Assembly (NCBI GenBank): GCA_035516965.1
Contig: DATIZR010000041.1
Span: 1-64,000 of the forward strand
Direction of reading: 5' to 3'
DNA from: Nitrospirota bacterium
GTDB lineage: Bacteria; Nitrospirota; UBA9217
Length of the DNA: 64,000 nucleotides
Part shown: one piece after another, positions 34,360-43,079 of the stretch
Layout of the letters: every line of letters begins with the position of its first letter
Numbering within the stretch: position 1 is the first letter of the stretch
Translations under genes and position numbers: made by a program
Notes under the pieces: model-generated
What the model was told of the DNA's origin: nothing
Databases searched by the model: none
The model's input: the letters and a program-made list of their open reading frames with translations, nothing else

Positions 34360-37300
34360 ATGAAGTGGACCACATTCAAGCGCAGCATTCCCATTTTTCT
34401 CATCCTGTTCCTTTCCTCACGATCATACGCCTACCAGCAGATCGAGTTTATCCGTGAGGGCGGCGAGCTCGATAAAAAGACAAGGCAGCACCAGCTGAAT
34501 GAGCCCCGGGCCGTAGCAATTTCCGGAGACAGGCTGTACGTGGCGGACTCCGACGCCCATCGCGTGGTTGTCATGGACCAGGCCGGGAAGACTGTCCTTT
34601 CCTGGGGCGCGAAAGGCGACAAGCCGGGCCAGTTCAAATCGCCGGCTGGCATCGCGATCGACGAACAGGGACTCGTCTACATTGCTGACACCGGGAACCA
34701 CCGGATCCAGGTGTTCGATGCTGAAGGCAGATCCATCCGCAGTTTCGGCGCAAAGGGGAGCGCTCCCCGCGAGTTCAACAGCCCTGCAGGGCTTTTCGCG
34801 CAGCGCGGCCTCCTGTACGTCGCTGACCGGGGGAACGGCCGCGTGCAGGTCCTGACCACCAACGGCATATTCGTGAGGCTGATCGAGGTGAAGAACAAGA
34901 ACGAGATGAAGGCTCCGGTGGCAGTCGCAGCGGATGTCCAGAACAAGATCTACGTGCTCGACCGGGACGGAAATTCGGTCAGGATCTTCGACCATGACGG
35001 CGTGCAGCTGGAGCAGTTCGGCACGAAGGGCAAGGGAAGTGAGGGCTTTAACTATCCCCAGGGGCTCGCCGTGGACCAGACCGGCAGCATCTTTGTGGCA
35101 GACACCGGGAACTATAAACTGAAGAAGTTCGATCCCCAGGGCAGGCTCGTGGCCTCCCTCGGCTCCGAGGGCAGCGGCCCGGGCCAGTTCCGCGAGGCGG
35201 CCGGCCTCGCCGTGGACAAGGACGGCAAAGTCTTTGTGCTCGACGCGGAAAAGCACACGTTCCAGGTGTTCACCTGCGAGATCGAGGGCAAGCCGGTCGT
35301 GCCTGCCTCTCCGCCGGCGATCGTTGAATTCGCCCGGGAGATCCCGGGAGAGGTGGCCGCCTTTGGCATGGACAAACGCGTGTATGGCCTGGCCGCCGAT
35401 TCGATCATCGCGGTCGGGGTGAGCGCGGGGCGCAGGATCGGGTCGCGGGGCAGCGAGCCGGGCATGTTCAACAATCCCCGCGGGCTTGCCCTGGACGCAT
35501 CGGGAAAGTTCTGGGTCGTCGATACGGGCAATGGCCGCCTGCAGAAGTTCAGCATCGAGGGGAACCTCCTGCAGGTGATCGGGAAGCCGGGTTCAGGGGA
35601 GGGAGAGTTCGATTCTCCCGGCAGCGTCGCCATCAGCCGCAAGGGTAATCTTTTTGTGGCTGACACGGGCAACAAGCGCGTGCAGGTGTTCAACGCCAGG
35701 GGCATGTTCCTCGGCATGTTCGGCAAGCCGGGCAAGCTCTCCGGCCAGTTCTCGGAACCCGCGGACATCACCGTCGACGCCGGCGAGCATGTCTACATCG
35801 CAGACCGCGGCAACAACAGGATCGCGAAATACGACAGCAACGGGACCCTCGTCTGGGAGGCGGGAAGGGCCGGGAAACAGGACGGCGAGTTCAGCAGCCC
35901 GTCGAATATCCTGGTCTCCCAGGACAACGAGGTCTTCGTGCTCGACGCCGGGAACGCGCGCGTCCAGGTATTCGACACGGACGGCAAGTTCCTTCGCGCC
36001 TTCGGCAGCGAGGGGAAGGGGCCGGGCGAGTTCAAGTCGCCCCAGGGCCTCGCCCTGGAGGGCGGCCTACGGCTCTACGTGGGCGACCGGGGCAACAACA
36101 GAGTGCAGGTCTTCACACTCCGCCAGACCCCGTCCGTGCCGCAGGACTTGATGACCCAGGCGCGCGTCAATGAGATACAGCTGGGCTGGAAGGGCGGCGG
36201 CGAGAGCTATCTCGAGCAGTATCATATCTACCGGGGCGAGTCGGCCGGGGGTCCGTTCCAGCTCGTTGGTACGGCCACGGACCCCTTCTTTGTAGACAGG
36301 GGCCTGCCCAGCGATAAGACCTTTTACTATCGCATCGCGAGCAAGGCAAAGGAGGGACATGAGAGCGCGGCTTCGACGATCGTCTCGGCCGTAACACCGA
36401 AGCTCATTCCCGCAGCTCCGAAAAAAGTTCGGATCGAGGCGCTCGAAAAGCAGGCAACGCTTTCCTGGCTCCCGAACCTCGAACCCTTTGTCGCCCACTA
36501 CCGAATCTACCGGACCAAGCAGCTGGCGTCGGGCTTCGAGCTGCTCGCTCAGGCTGACAGCACCCTGTTCATCGACAGCCCCCTCGCGGACGAGACCGTT
36601 TACTACTACCAGGTCACGGCCGTCGGAAAAGAAGGCGATGAAAGCCCGGCAGGCGAGGTCGTGTTCGCGTCCACTCCGAAAGCGTCGCTGACCGTGCCGC
36701 CGCTCGAGATCGCAACCATCGAGGTGGGCGCGATCTTCTCATCATCCTACAAGTACTACGAGTCCCATCCCGCGGGCAGGGTCGTCGTCAGGAACAATAC
36801 GGACAGCGCCTATCCCAAGGTCAAGCTGAGCTTCTCCATCAAGGATTTCATGGATTATCCGAGCGAGATCGAGATCGAACAGGTCCCCGCCAGGGAGCAG
36901 GTGGCGGTGCAGCTCAAGCCGGTGTTCAGCAACAGGATACTGGAGGTGACCGAAAACACGCCGGTCCAGAGCGAGATAGCTCTCACGTACTACATAGCGG
37001 GAGAAGCAAAACAAGTGACCCGGAGCTTCCCGGTGATGCTGTACGAACGGCATGCGATGGTCTGGGACCAGAAGGCCAAGCTGGGCGCCTTTGTGACGCC
37101 CAAGGACCCGCCGGTCGTTGACTTCAGCCGCGCCGTCATACGGCCCTACGTGGACACGAACCCCAATCTGCATCAGTCGCTGGTCTATGCGCGCGCCCTG
37201 TATGACGCGCTCGGCGTGCTCGGCCTCAAGTACATTGTGGACCCGACCAGTCCGTTCCAGGAATTCTCCGAGAAGCCGGCGAGCGTCGACTATCTCGCGT

Positions 37301-38157
37301 ACCCGCGCGACACGCTTTCGCGGAAAAGCGGGGACTGCGACGATCTCTCGATCCTGTTCGCGGCGTGCATGGAGGACATCGGGATCTCCACGGCGTTCAT
37401 TGATGTTCCGGGGCACGTGTTCGTCATGTTCAACACGGGCGTGACGGAAAAGGACAAGGCAACACTGGGCTTTGACGACCAGATGATCGTATCGTACCAG
37501 GGAACGATCTGGATCCCCGTTGAGATGACCATGGTCGGGTCGTCGTTCACCCGGGCCTGGCAGAAGGGCGCCGAGGAATACCGGGACTGGTCGGCCAGGG
37601 GCAAGATCGACCTCATCGAAACGCAAAAGGCATGGGACGTGTTCAAGCCGGTCACGCTGCCGAACGGGGACTCGAAATCGGCCAGGGTGCCCCGGGAAGC
37701 GATCGAGGCCGCGTTCCCCGAGGAGCTCGAAGCGCTCGGAAGCCAGCGGCTTGCCCTCCTGTCAGCAGCATATGTCGCGCAGCTCAAGAAGGATCCGAAC
37801 GATGTTGCGGCCCTTGCCCAGCTCGGCATCCTGTACGGCGAGAACGGCCTCTATGCCGAGTCTCTCGTACAGTTCCAGAAGGTCCTTGCCCTTGATAAGA
37901 ACAGCGCGCTCGCGTACAACAATATCGGCAACGTCAGCTTCCTGCAGGAGCGGTATGAGGACGCCAGAAAGGCCTATGAAGCATCCCTTGCGGACTGTCC
38001 CGATGACACGGGCATCATGGCAAACCTGACCCGCGTCCTGCTGCGGCTTGGCAGGAAAGAGGAGGCGAAGAAGCTGTTCCAGAACGCCGCGGCTCTGGAT
38101 CCGCGTGTGCTGCGTCAGTGCGGCGATCTTGTCGCGAGTCTGGGGATCGTGCAATAG
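34360..38157 (+). CDS. secreted NHL-repeat / fibronectin III / transglutaminase-like / TPR protein
   Basis: 1265 residues; start at 34360 has GGAGGA just upstream and a signal peptide (about 1-25). About 11-12 NHL repeats (residues about 40-590, typical unit VADTGNxRxQVF) can form two six-bladed propellers. Two fibronectin III domains follow (about 590-690, 690-785), then a beta-rich region and a transglutaminase-like core at about 960-1080 with C993 (GDCDDLS), H1019 (GHVFVMF) and a third site in WIPVEMT, where the usual Asp is Glu. Two or three TPR units close it (about 1150-1265). The order suggests an envelope protein that binds a partner and cleaves or links it. Neighbour is the CFI-box protein, divergently encoded. 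Confidence 0.85.
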   Translation: MKWTTFKRSIPIFLILFLSSRSYAYQQIEFIREGGELDKKTRQHQLNEPRAVAISGDRLYVADSDAHRVVVMDQAGKTVLSWGAKGDKPGQFKSPAGIAIDEQGLVYIADTGNHRIQVFDAEGRSIRSFGAKGSAPREFNSPAGLFAQRGLLYVADRGNGRVQVLTTNGIFVRLIEVKNKNEMKAPVAVAADVQNKIYVLDRDGNSVRIFDHDGVQLEQFGTKGKGSEGFNYPQGLAVDQTGSIFVADTGNYKLKKFDPQGRLVASLGSEGSGPGQFREAAGLAVDKDGKVFVLDAEKHTFQVFTCEIEGKPVVPASPPAIVEFAREIPGEVAAFGMDKRVYGLAADSIIAVGVSAGRRIGSRGSEPGMFNNPRGLALDASGKFWVVDTGNGRLQKFSIEGNLLQVIGKPGSGEGEFDSPGSVAISRKGNLFVADTGNKRVQVFNARGMFLGMFGKPGKLSGQFSEPADITVDAGEHVYIADRGNNRIAKYDSNGTLVWEAGRAGKQDGEFSSPSNILVSQDNEVFVLDAGNARVQVFDTDGKFLRAFGSEGKGPGEFKSPQGLALEGGLRLYVGDRGNNRVQVFTLRQTPSVPQDLMTQARVNEIQLGWKGGGESYLEQYHIYRGESAGGPFQLVGTATDPFFVDRGLPSDKTFYYRIASKAKEGHESAASTIVSAVTPKLIPAAPKKVRIEALEKQATLSWLPNLEPFVAHYRIYRTKQLASGFELLAQADSTLFIDSPLADETVYYYQVTAVGKEGDESPAGEVVFASTPKASLTVPPLEIATIEVGAIFSSSYKYYESHPAGRVVVRNNTDSAYPKVKLSFSIKDFMDYPSEIEIEQVPAREQVAVQLKPVFSNRILEVTENTPVQSEIALTYYIAGEAKQVTRSFPVMLYERHAMVWDQKAKLGAFVTPKDPPVVDFSRAVIRPYVDTNPNLHQSLVYARALYDALGVLGLKYIVDPTSPFQEFSEKPASVDYLAYPRDTLSRKSGDCDDLSILFAACMEDIGISTAFIDVPGHVFVMFNTGVTEKDKATLGFDDQMIVSYQGTIWIPVEMTMVGSSFTRAWQKGAEEYRDWSARGKIDLIETQKAWDVFKPVTLPNGDSKSARVPREAIEAAFPEELEALGSQRLALLSAAYVAQLKKDPNDVAALAQLGILYGENGLYAESLVQFQKVLALDKNSALAYNNIGNVSFLQERYEDARKAYEASLADCPDDTGIMANLTRVLLRLGRKEEAKKLFQNAAALDPRVLRQCGDLVASLGIVQ

Positions 38158-38269
38158 AAAAGTAGTGAGTTCGGAGCGTGGAACGAATCGGATGAAAAAG
38201 GAGCACTTTGCGGATTATTTTCTCCGGACCTCGAACTCCGAACCTTATGCAAAAAAACGGGAGGCTACT

Positions 38270-38725
38270 ATGAAAAAAGTGTTTTTTGTCATTCTGATGC
38301 TCATCCTGTCCGGCAGCATGGTCCTCGCCCTTGAACAGGAAAAGAGATCGGGGTCTGTTATGACCGACTGGCTCAAGAGCCTGCAGCAGAAGATCGCCCA
38401 GCTTGTGCCGAAGAAGTCAATGCCGATGAGCACCAGCGTCGCCGGAGTGCGCGGCGGCAGGGAAAACAGCCAGGCGGCGCTCTACTGGAAGGGGAAAAAG
38501 GGCGACGAGGCCGTGAGCGAGGAGGAGCTGACCGAGTTTAAGGATGGGCTTGAAGCCATCGAGAAGGGCGATGGCCCAAAGGCCATCCATGAGCTGGAAG
38601 AATTTATGAAGCTGTACCCGGACAGCGTGCTGATCCCCGATGTCAAGAAGACGCTGGACCTGGTGAAGGCGGAGCCACTAAAACCGGAAGAGAAGAGGGA
38701 AGAGCAGAAGGAAGAGCAGAAGTAA
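38270..38725 (+). CDS. small exported protein with a TPR-like C-terminus
   Basis: 151 residues with signal peptide (about 1-21) from the ATG at 38270, which has GGGAGG 7 nt upstream. The C-terminal half (ELTEFKDGLEAIEKGDGPKA, then a second helix pair) looks like a single TPR-type pair, and the end is Lys/Glu-rich. Same strand and 112 bp after the NHL/TPR gene, so likely its partner. Function unknown. The gap upstream holds a short inverted repeat, GTTCGGAG/CTCCGAAC (38169-38243). Confidence 0.7.
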   Translation: MKKVFFVILMLILSGSMVLALEQEKRSGSVMTDWLKSLQQKIAQLVPKKSMPMSTSVAGVRGGRENSQAALYWKGKKGDEAVSEEELTEFKDGLEAIEKGDGPKAIHELEEFMKLYPDSVLIPDVKKTLDLVKAEPLKPEEKREEQKEEQK

Positions 38726-38750
38726 TAGAATTGCTTATGGGGAAGAATTC

Positions 38751-38780
38751 AAAAGGCAGGGACGTCATCCCTGCCTTTTT
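38751..38780. terminator. bidirectional terminator
   Basis: AAAGGCAGGGA (38752-38762) pairs perfectly with TCCCTGCCTTT (38768-38778) over a 5-nt loop, with A- and T-runs on the two sides. Ends the 34360-38725 transcript. Confidence 0.9.
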
Positions 38781-38819
38781 CTATGGAACTTTGCCGATCA
38801 TTCTGCTACTCTTACGCCC

Positions 38820-40088
38820 ATGACACGACAGCCCGCCTCCCGCAACCCCTGGACCTTCCTGCCCACGCTCTATTTCGCCGAAGGCCTGCCCTACGTGCTC
38901 ATCAACACCGTGTCGGTCATCCTGTACAAGCGAATGGGCATCGACAACGCGCACATCGCCTTCTGGACGAGCTGGCTCTACCTCCCGTGGGTCATCAAGA
39001 TGTTCTGGGGCCCCCTCGTGGACATCACCTCCACGAAGCGGACCTGGATCCTCTCGACCCAGCTCGCCATGGGGCTTTCGCTCTTCGTTGTCGCCTGGTC
39101 GCTGCAGACCTCCGGCTTCTTCGTTCTTTCCCTTGCGGCCTTCGTCCTCGGCGCCTTCATTTCCGCTACCTATGACATCGCCACCGACGGGTTCTACATG
39201 CTTGCCCTGTCGGAAAAGGACCAGGCGTTGTTCGTGGGGCTTCGGGCGGCCTTCTACCGGCTCGCGATGATCTTCGGGTCGGGGTTCCTGGTCTATCTCG
39301 CGGGAAGGTTCGAAACCTCGACGGGGAACATTCCCTTGAGCTGGTCGATCGTGTTCTCGATCGCGGGAGCGCTGTTCCTGATCGCTTTCGGCTACCACCG
39401 GCTCATGCTGCCTTATCCACCGGCAGACGGGCGGCGGACCGCTCAGGACCGTTCCTCCGGGGCTTCCTTTGGCGAGGTCTTTGCCGCCTATTTCAGGCAG
39501 GAGCGGGTCGGCGTGGTCATCGCGTTCATCCTTTGCTACCGGCTGGGCGAGGCCATGCTGCTCAAACTGGTCCCGCCGTTCCTGCTGGACAAGGCGGGCT
39601 CGGGCGGGCTCGGTCTGTCCACATCGGACGTTGGCCTTGTGTACGGTACCGTAGGCGTTCTCTCTCTCGTTACCGGCGGCATCCTGGGGGGATGGGTCCT
39701 CTCGCGCTTCGGGTTCCGGCGTGCCGTGTGGCCCATGGTCGCTGCCATGCATCTGCCAGATATCTTCTTCGTGTATTTGGCGTCTTCTCAGCCTTCGATC
39801 GCACTGGTGTATCCGCTCGTGGCGCTCGAGCAGTTCGGGTACGGGATGGGCTTTACTGTTTTCACGGTCTACCTCATGTACTCAGCGCAGGGAAACTATA
39901 AGACGTCCCACTATGCCATCTCGACGGGGATCATGGCCCTCGGCATGATGGTGCCGGGACTCGTGAGCGGCTATTTGCAGCAAATGGTCGGTTACCGGAC
40001 GTTCTTCATCATCGTTTGTTTCCTCACCATCCCGGGCATGCTGACCATTCCGTTCCTGCCGAAGAAGGGGATGGAAAAGAACGGCTGA
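38820..40088 (+). CDS. MFS transporter, AmpG/PAT-like
   Basis: 422 residues, about twelve membrane helices. The opening FLPTLYFAEGLPYVLINTVSV and WLYLPWVIKMFWGPLVD are typical of the AmpG-related group (muropeptide permeases and acetyl-CoA transporter-like proteins). Some members import anhydromuropeptides for cell-wall recycling; assignment of substrate is not possible here. No ribosome site precedes the ATG; TACTCT at 38807-38812 could be a -10 giving a nearly leaderless message, with a weak -35. A terminator follows at 40202. Confidence 0.8.
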   Translation: MTRQPASRNPWTFLPTLYFAEGLPYVLINTVSVILYKRMGIDNAHIAFWTSWLYLPWVIKMFWGPLVDITSTKRTWILSTQLAMGLSLFVVAWSLQTSGFFVLSLAAFVLGAFISATYDIATDGFYMLALSEKDQALFVGLRAAFYRLAMIFGSGFLVYLAGRFETSTGNIPLSWSIVFSIAGALFLIAFGYHRLMLPYPPADGRRTAQDRSSGASFGEVFAAYFRQERVGVVIAFILCYRLGEAMLLKLVPPFLLDKAGSGGLGLSTSDVGLVYGTVGVLSLVTGGILGGWVLSRFGFRRAVWPMVAAMHLPDIFFVYLASSQPSIALVYPLVALEQFGYGMGFTVFTVYLMYSAQGNYKTSHYAISTGIMALGMMVPGLVSGYLQQMVGYRTFFIIVCFLTIPGMLTIPFLPKKGMEKNG

Positions 40089-40201
40089 ACCGGGAAAGGA
40101 TAACGGAGGGGTTCTGTTGATCAGGGCGCTCCCCGCTTCATGATGTTCCGCGGTCCATCACGTTCCGTGGCATCGGCCTTCCCGCACAAGAAGGGACAAC
40201 A

Positions 40202-40233
40202 AAAAAGGCAGGCCATGGCAGGCCTGCCTTTTT
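40202..40233. terminator. bidirectional terminator after the MFS gene
   Basis: AAAAAGGCAGGCC (40202-40214) pairs with GGCCTGCCTTTTT (40221-40233), a 13-bp perfect stem with loop ATGGCA. It also ends the small gene encoded opposite (40253-40504). Confidence 0.92.
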
Positions 40234-40252
40234 CCAGTAATACCGTCTGAAA

Positions 40253-40504
40253 TCAGCCCTGCGACTCCCTGCCGAAACCCGTCAAGACGAAGCCGATAAT
40301 GACGCCGATCACCGTACCGATGGTCTCCGCGTGCAGGATCCCGAACAGGCCGAGGACCATCATGAGCGGAAGGATCAGGACGATCGCCGCGAAATGAATG
40401 GTCTTGATGCCGAGTGTCGCGTTCTGCTTGATGATAAGGTAATAGATGCCTGCCAGCCCTCCCAGCATGATGAGCGCTCCGATTAATCCGATCCATAATT
40501 GCAT
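40253..40504 (-). CDS. small integral membrane protein of unknown function
   Basis: 83 residues with two or three helices (LWIGLIGALIMLGGLAGIYYL, IHFAAIVLILPLMMVLGLFGIL, IGTVIGVIIGFVLTGF). GGGAGG lies 7-8 nt before the ATG, and a shared terminator follows, so it is a real, separately transcribed gene. No family recognised; small size and position next to carriers give no function. Confidence 0.7.
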   Translation of the reverse strand: MQLWIGLIGALIMLGGLAGIYYLIIKQNATLGIKTIHFAAIVLILPLMMVLGLFGILHAETIGTVIGVIIGFVLTGFGRESQG

Positions 40505-40610
40505 GTGATATCCTCCCTGGTATTGGATTCATTCCCGGGATGTATGAAGTCCGGGACAGGCGTCATTATAGACAAGGCGGAAGTTTTTGTCAAAGGGATC
40601 AAAAAAAATC

Positions 40611-40640
40611 TTGGAAACTTTTATTGAAAGCGGCTACAAT
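40611..40640 (+). promoter_or_regulatory. promoter for the AEC transporter gene
   Basis: TTGGAA at 40611-40616 and TACAAT at 40635-40640, 18 bp apart, in an A+T-rich stretch. The transcript would start near 40647, well before 40706, which supports a gene start upstream of the GTG at 40796. Confidence 0.5.
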
Positions 40641-40705
40641 TGTCGGTAGACAGCTACCTTCGGAAGGGGCAGCGCGATCCGGCATCATGATCTCGGGGAG
40701 AACGT

Positions 40706-41632
40706 ATCAATAAGGTCCTCTATTCATTCGGCCTGATCATCGCGGCCGGATACGCCTGGCGTTTCTTCGACCCCGGCGGCATCGACCGGCACCGCGTGCG
40801 CCACGCCCTGAGCGTAAGCGTGCTGCATTTTTTCCTGCCCGCGCTCGCCTTCGGCCTTGTGGCAACGGCACACGCCGACCGGAGCTTCATCGCCGTGCCC
40901 GTGACTGCTGCGCTCGTGACCCTTGCGTCGATCGGCGCCGGCTTCGCGTTGTATGCGCTGCTCCCCCGGTTCAGATCGATGGATCGCCGTGCCCTCGGCG
41001 TGCTGATCCTCTCGTCGTCCTTCGGCAACGTCACCTATCTCGGGCTGCCGGTCATCACGCAGATGATGGGGTCCCGCTTCGGCTATGTGGCGATCCTGTA
41101 CGATCTCCTGGCGACGACACCGGTCCTGCTCACGCTCGGGGTGTTCATCGCCGCGCGGTACGGAAGCGGGGCGTCGGCCTCCCTGGGAGATTCCCTGGGC
41201 AGGGTGCTCAGGCTCCCGCCGCTCTGGGCCGTAGCCGGGGGGCTCGTCGTCAACCTCGGCGGCGTACCGGTGCCGGAGATCGTGCTTGATGCGGCGCAAT
41301 TGATGGGCAGGGCGGTCATCCCGGTCATGACATTCACGGTCGGGCTGGCGCTCGACTTTCAGGACGTGAAACGGCTGCCGTTAGCGGCCCCGGCCCTTGG
41401 CGTCAAACTGCTCGCGTCTCCGGTCCTGGCATGGTGGATCGGCTCGCGGGCCGGTCTTTCCGGGGACGCCCTCAGGGCGGTCGTGATCGAAGGTGCGATG
41501 CCGGTCATGGTGCTCTCACTCGTGATAGCCGATGAGTTCGATCTCGACGTGCCCCTGGCCGCCGTCTGTGTCGCCGCATCGACCGTTGCGCTGTTCTTCA
41601 CCCTGCCGGTGATGATGAAAATGCTCTTTTAG
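40706..41632 (+). CDS. AEC-family transporter, apparent ATC start
   Basis: A ten-helix carrier of the auxin-efflux-carrier family (about 308 residues). The first usual start codon in frame, GTG at 40796, would remove helix 1 (SFGLIIAAGYAWRFF). Coding-type sequence is open from 40691, bounded by a stop at 40688, and contains no ATG, GTG or TTG before 40796. The family N-terminus (I/M)NKVLYSFGLI begins at the ATC codon 40706, with GGGGAG 5 nt upstream. Either ATC is used as a start or an assembly error hides one. Substrate probably a small carboxylate or amino acid derivative; unknown. Confidence 0.75.
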   Translation: MNKVLYSFGLIIAAGYAWRFFDPGGIDRHRVRHALSVSVLHFFLPALAFGLVATAHADRSFIAVPVTAALVTLASIGAGFALYALLPRFRSMDRRALGVLILSSSFGNVTYLGLPVITQMMGSRFGYVAILYDLLATTPVLLTLGVFIAARYGSGASASLGDSLGRVLRLPPLWAVAGGLVVNLGGVPVPEIVLDAAQLMGRAVIPVMTFTVGLALDFQDVKRLPLAAPALGVKLLASPVLAWWIGSRAGLSGDALRAVVIEGAMPVMVLSLVIADEFDLDVPLAAVCVAASTVALFFTLPVMMKMLF

Positions 41633-41760
41633 CCGCAGAGGCCACGGAGAGAATCAGAACAGGCTGCCGCCGATTTCACCCTTCGGCGGCGGTGCGGTCA
41701 TCTTCCTTCGATCCGGCCTTTTTCCGTGCACCCTGTGGCAGAAGGAATCCGAGGTATACT

Positions 41761-42012
41761 ATGAACGACAAACACGGTCATTCCCATGAGCACAACGAGC
41801 ACTGCGGCCATAACGGCCACGATCATCATGATCACAGCGAACACGAGCACGGCCTCGTGGAGGTCACGATCGAGCTCGAGGACGAACACATCCCCGCGCT
41901 GGACGAGGTGGCGGCGGAGCTCACGAAAGAGCTGAAACAGCCCTGGGACCGGGGCGCCGTCATCCGCCTCGCGCTGAGCGAGTTCTTTTCGAGGCGCGGG
42001 AAGATCACGTAA
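41761..42012 (+). CDS. His-rich N-terminus plus ribbon-helix-helix-like protein
   Basis: 83 residues. Residues 1-31 contain 13 histidines among Asn, Glu and Asp (HGHSHEHNEHCGHNGHDHHD), a likely nickel, zinc or cobalt ligand tail. The rest (VEVTIELEDEHIPALDEVAA, then RGAVIRLALSEFF) has the strand-helix-helix pattern of a ribbon-helix-helix DNA-binding protein. The combination recalls metal-responsive repressors such as NikR, but lacks its ACT-like domain. The ATG directly follows GAGGTATACT, which offers both a weak ribosome site and a -10. No metal transporter gene is adjacent. Confidence 0.6.
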   Translation: MNDKHGHSHEHNEHCGHNGHDHHDHSEHEHGLVEVTIELEDEHIPALDEVAAELTKELKQPWDRGAVIRLALSEFFSRRGKIT

Positions 42013-42098
42013 AGCAAACGCGGAGATGGGAAGACGGGGGGACGCGGTGAGAAGTATGTTGGCCATGTCTCCGAGTCGTTTTTCTGCAGGAGTTAAGT

Positions 42099-42977
42099 AT
42101 GGCCTATGTAAAGACGGTGGGGAAACACTATCTGATCGACATCCATGTGCACGGCGCCGATGACTGTGATACGCGCACGAGGAGACAGGACGACATCCTG
42201 AGGATGGCGGTCCGCCACGCCGAGCGCGGCACGGCGGCGGTCCTGCCCACGGTCTACCCCAATGCGCTCGAGCTCATGCGCGAGAATATGGGCGCGGTCC
42301 GGCGCGCCATGGAATCGCGGCGTCAGGGGGCCGAGATCCTCGGCGTCCACCTGGAGGGCCCGTTCCTGAACCCCGAGCGGGCGGGTTCCCTTGACGGAAA
42401 AAGCTTCGCCGACCCTTCGCTGGATGCATTGACGCGGCTGATCGAGGGGTTCGAAGACATCATCAGGGTCATCACCATAGCACCGGAGCTGCCGGGGGCG
42501 CTCAAGCTGATCGAGGCATGCCGGGCGAAGGGGATACTCGTCCACATGGGGCACAGCGACGCGTCCTTCGAGCAGGCGGAGGAGGGAAAGCGCGCCGGCG
42601 CAACGGGCATCACGCACATCTTCAACGCCATGCGCGGGTTCCATCACCGGGAGCCGGGTCTGGCCGGATTCGGGCTCATGGACGAGGACATCCACGTCGA
42701 GGTCATCGCCGACCTGGCCCATCTCCATCCCCAGAGCATAAAAATGCTATTAGAGATGAAGCCGCCCGGGAAGATCATCCTCATCTCCGACGCGATCAAG
42801 GGTGCCGGGTGGGGCAGCGGGCCCGTGCGGGGACCGGGAGGGACGCTTCTGGGCAGCGGGATCGCCCTAGCCGATGCGGTCAAGAACCTCATCACCCTCG
42901 GTGTTCCTCAGGAGCGGGCGTTCCAGTTCGCTTCTGACAATCCCCGAAAGTATCTGGGCCTGCCGACCGTGGTCTGA
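42099..42977 (+). CDS. NagA-like amidohydrolase lacking the N-terminal beta domain
   Basis: 292 residues with the motifs of N-acetylglucosamine-6-phosphate deacetylase: IDIHVHGADDCDT (metal H16, H18), GVHLEGPFLNPERAG (metal Glu), HMGHSDAS, THIFNAMRGFHHREPG and ISDAIKGAG with the catalytic Asp. Normal NagA is about 380 residues and has a beta-sandwich before and after the barrel; here the protein begins just before the first metal motif, so only the barrel is left. It may act on a different N-acyl sugar or cyclic amide. AGGAG lies 8 nt before the ATG; the phosphatase gene follows after about 100 bp. Confidence 0.75.
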   Translation: MAYVKTVGKHYLIDIHVHGADDCDTRTRRQDDILRMAVRHAERGTAAVLPTVYPNALELMRENMGAVRRAMESRRQGAEILGVHLEGPFLNPERAGSLDGKSFADPSLDALTRLIEGFEDIIRVITIAPELPGALKLIEACRAKGILVHMGHSDASFEQAEEGKRAGATGITHIFNAMRGFHHREPGLAGFGLMDEDIHVEVIADLAHLHPQSIKMLLEMKPPGKIILISDAIKGAGWGSGPVRGPGGTLLGSGIALADAVKNLITLGVPQERAFQFASDNPRKYLGLPTVV

Positions 42978-43079
42978 TCAGGCTCCTTGCGTTCAATCCG
43001 TGATTTCAGATTCACCGAAACAGGCTGTTTCCGGCGCATCCGGTGGGAGCGTCTGCCTGGCCCCGGGACCTGTCTTTCT

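Noticed and set aside
38167-38243. Strong regulatory palindrome before the small exported gene
   Set aside because: Only 8 bp are complementary and the spacing is 59 bp; kept only as a remark.
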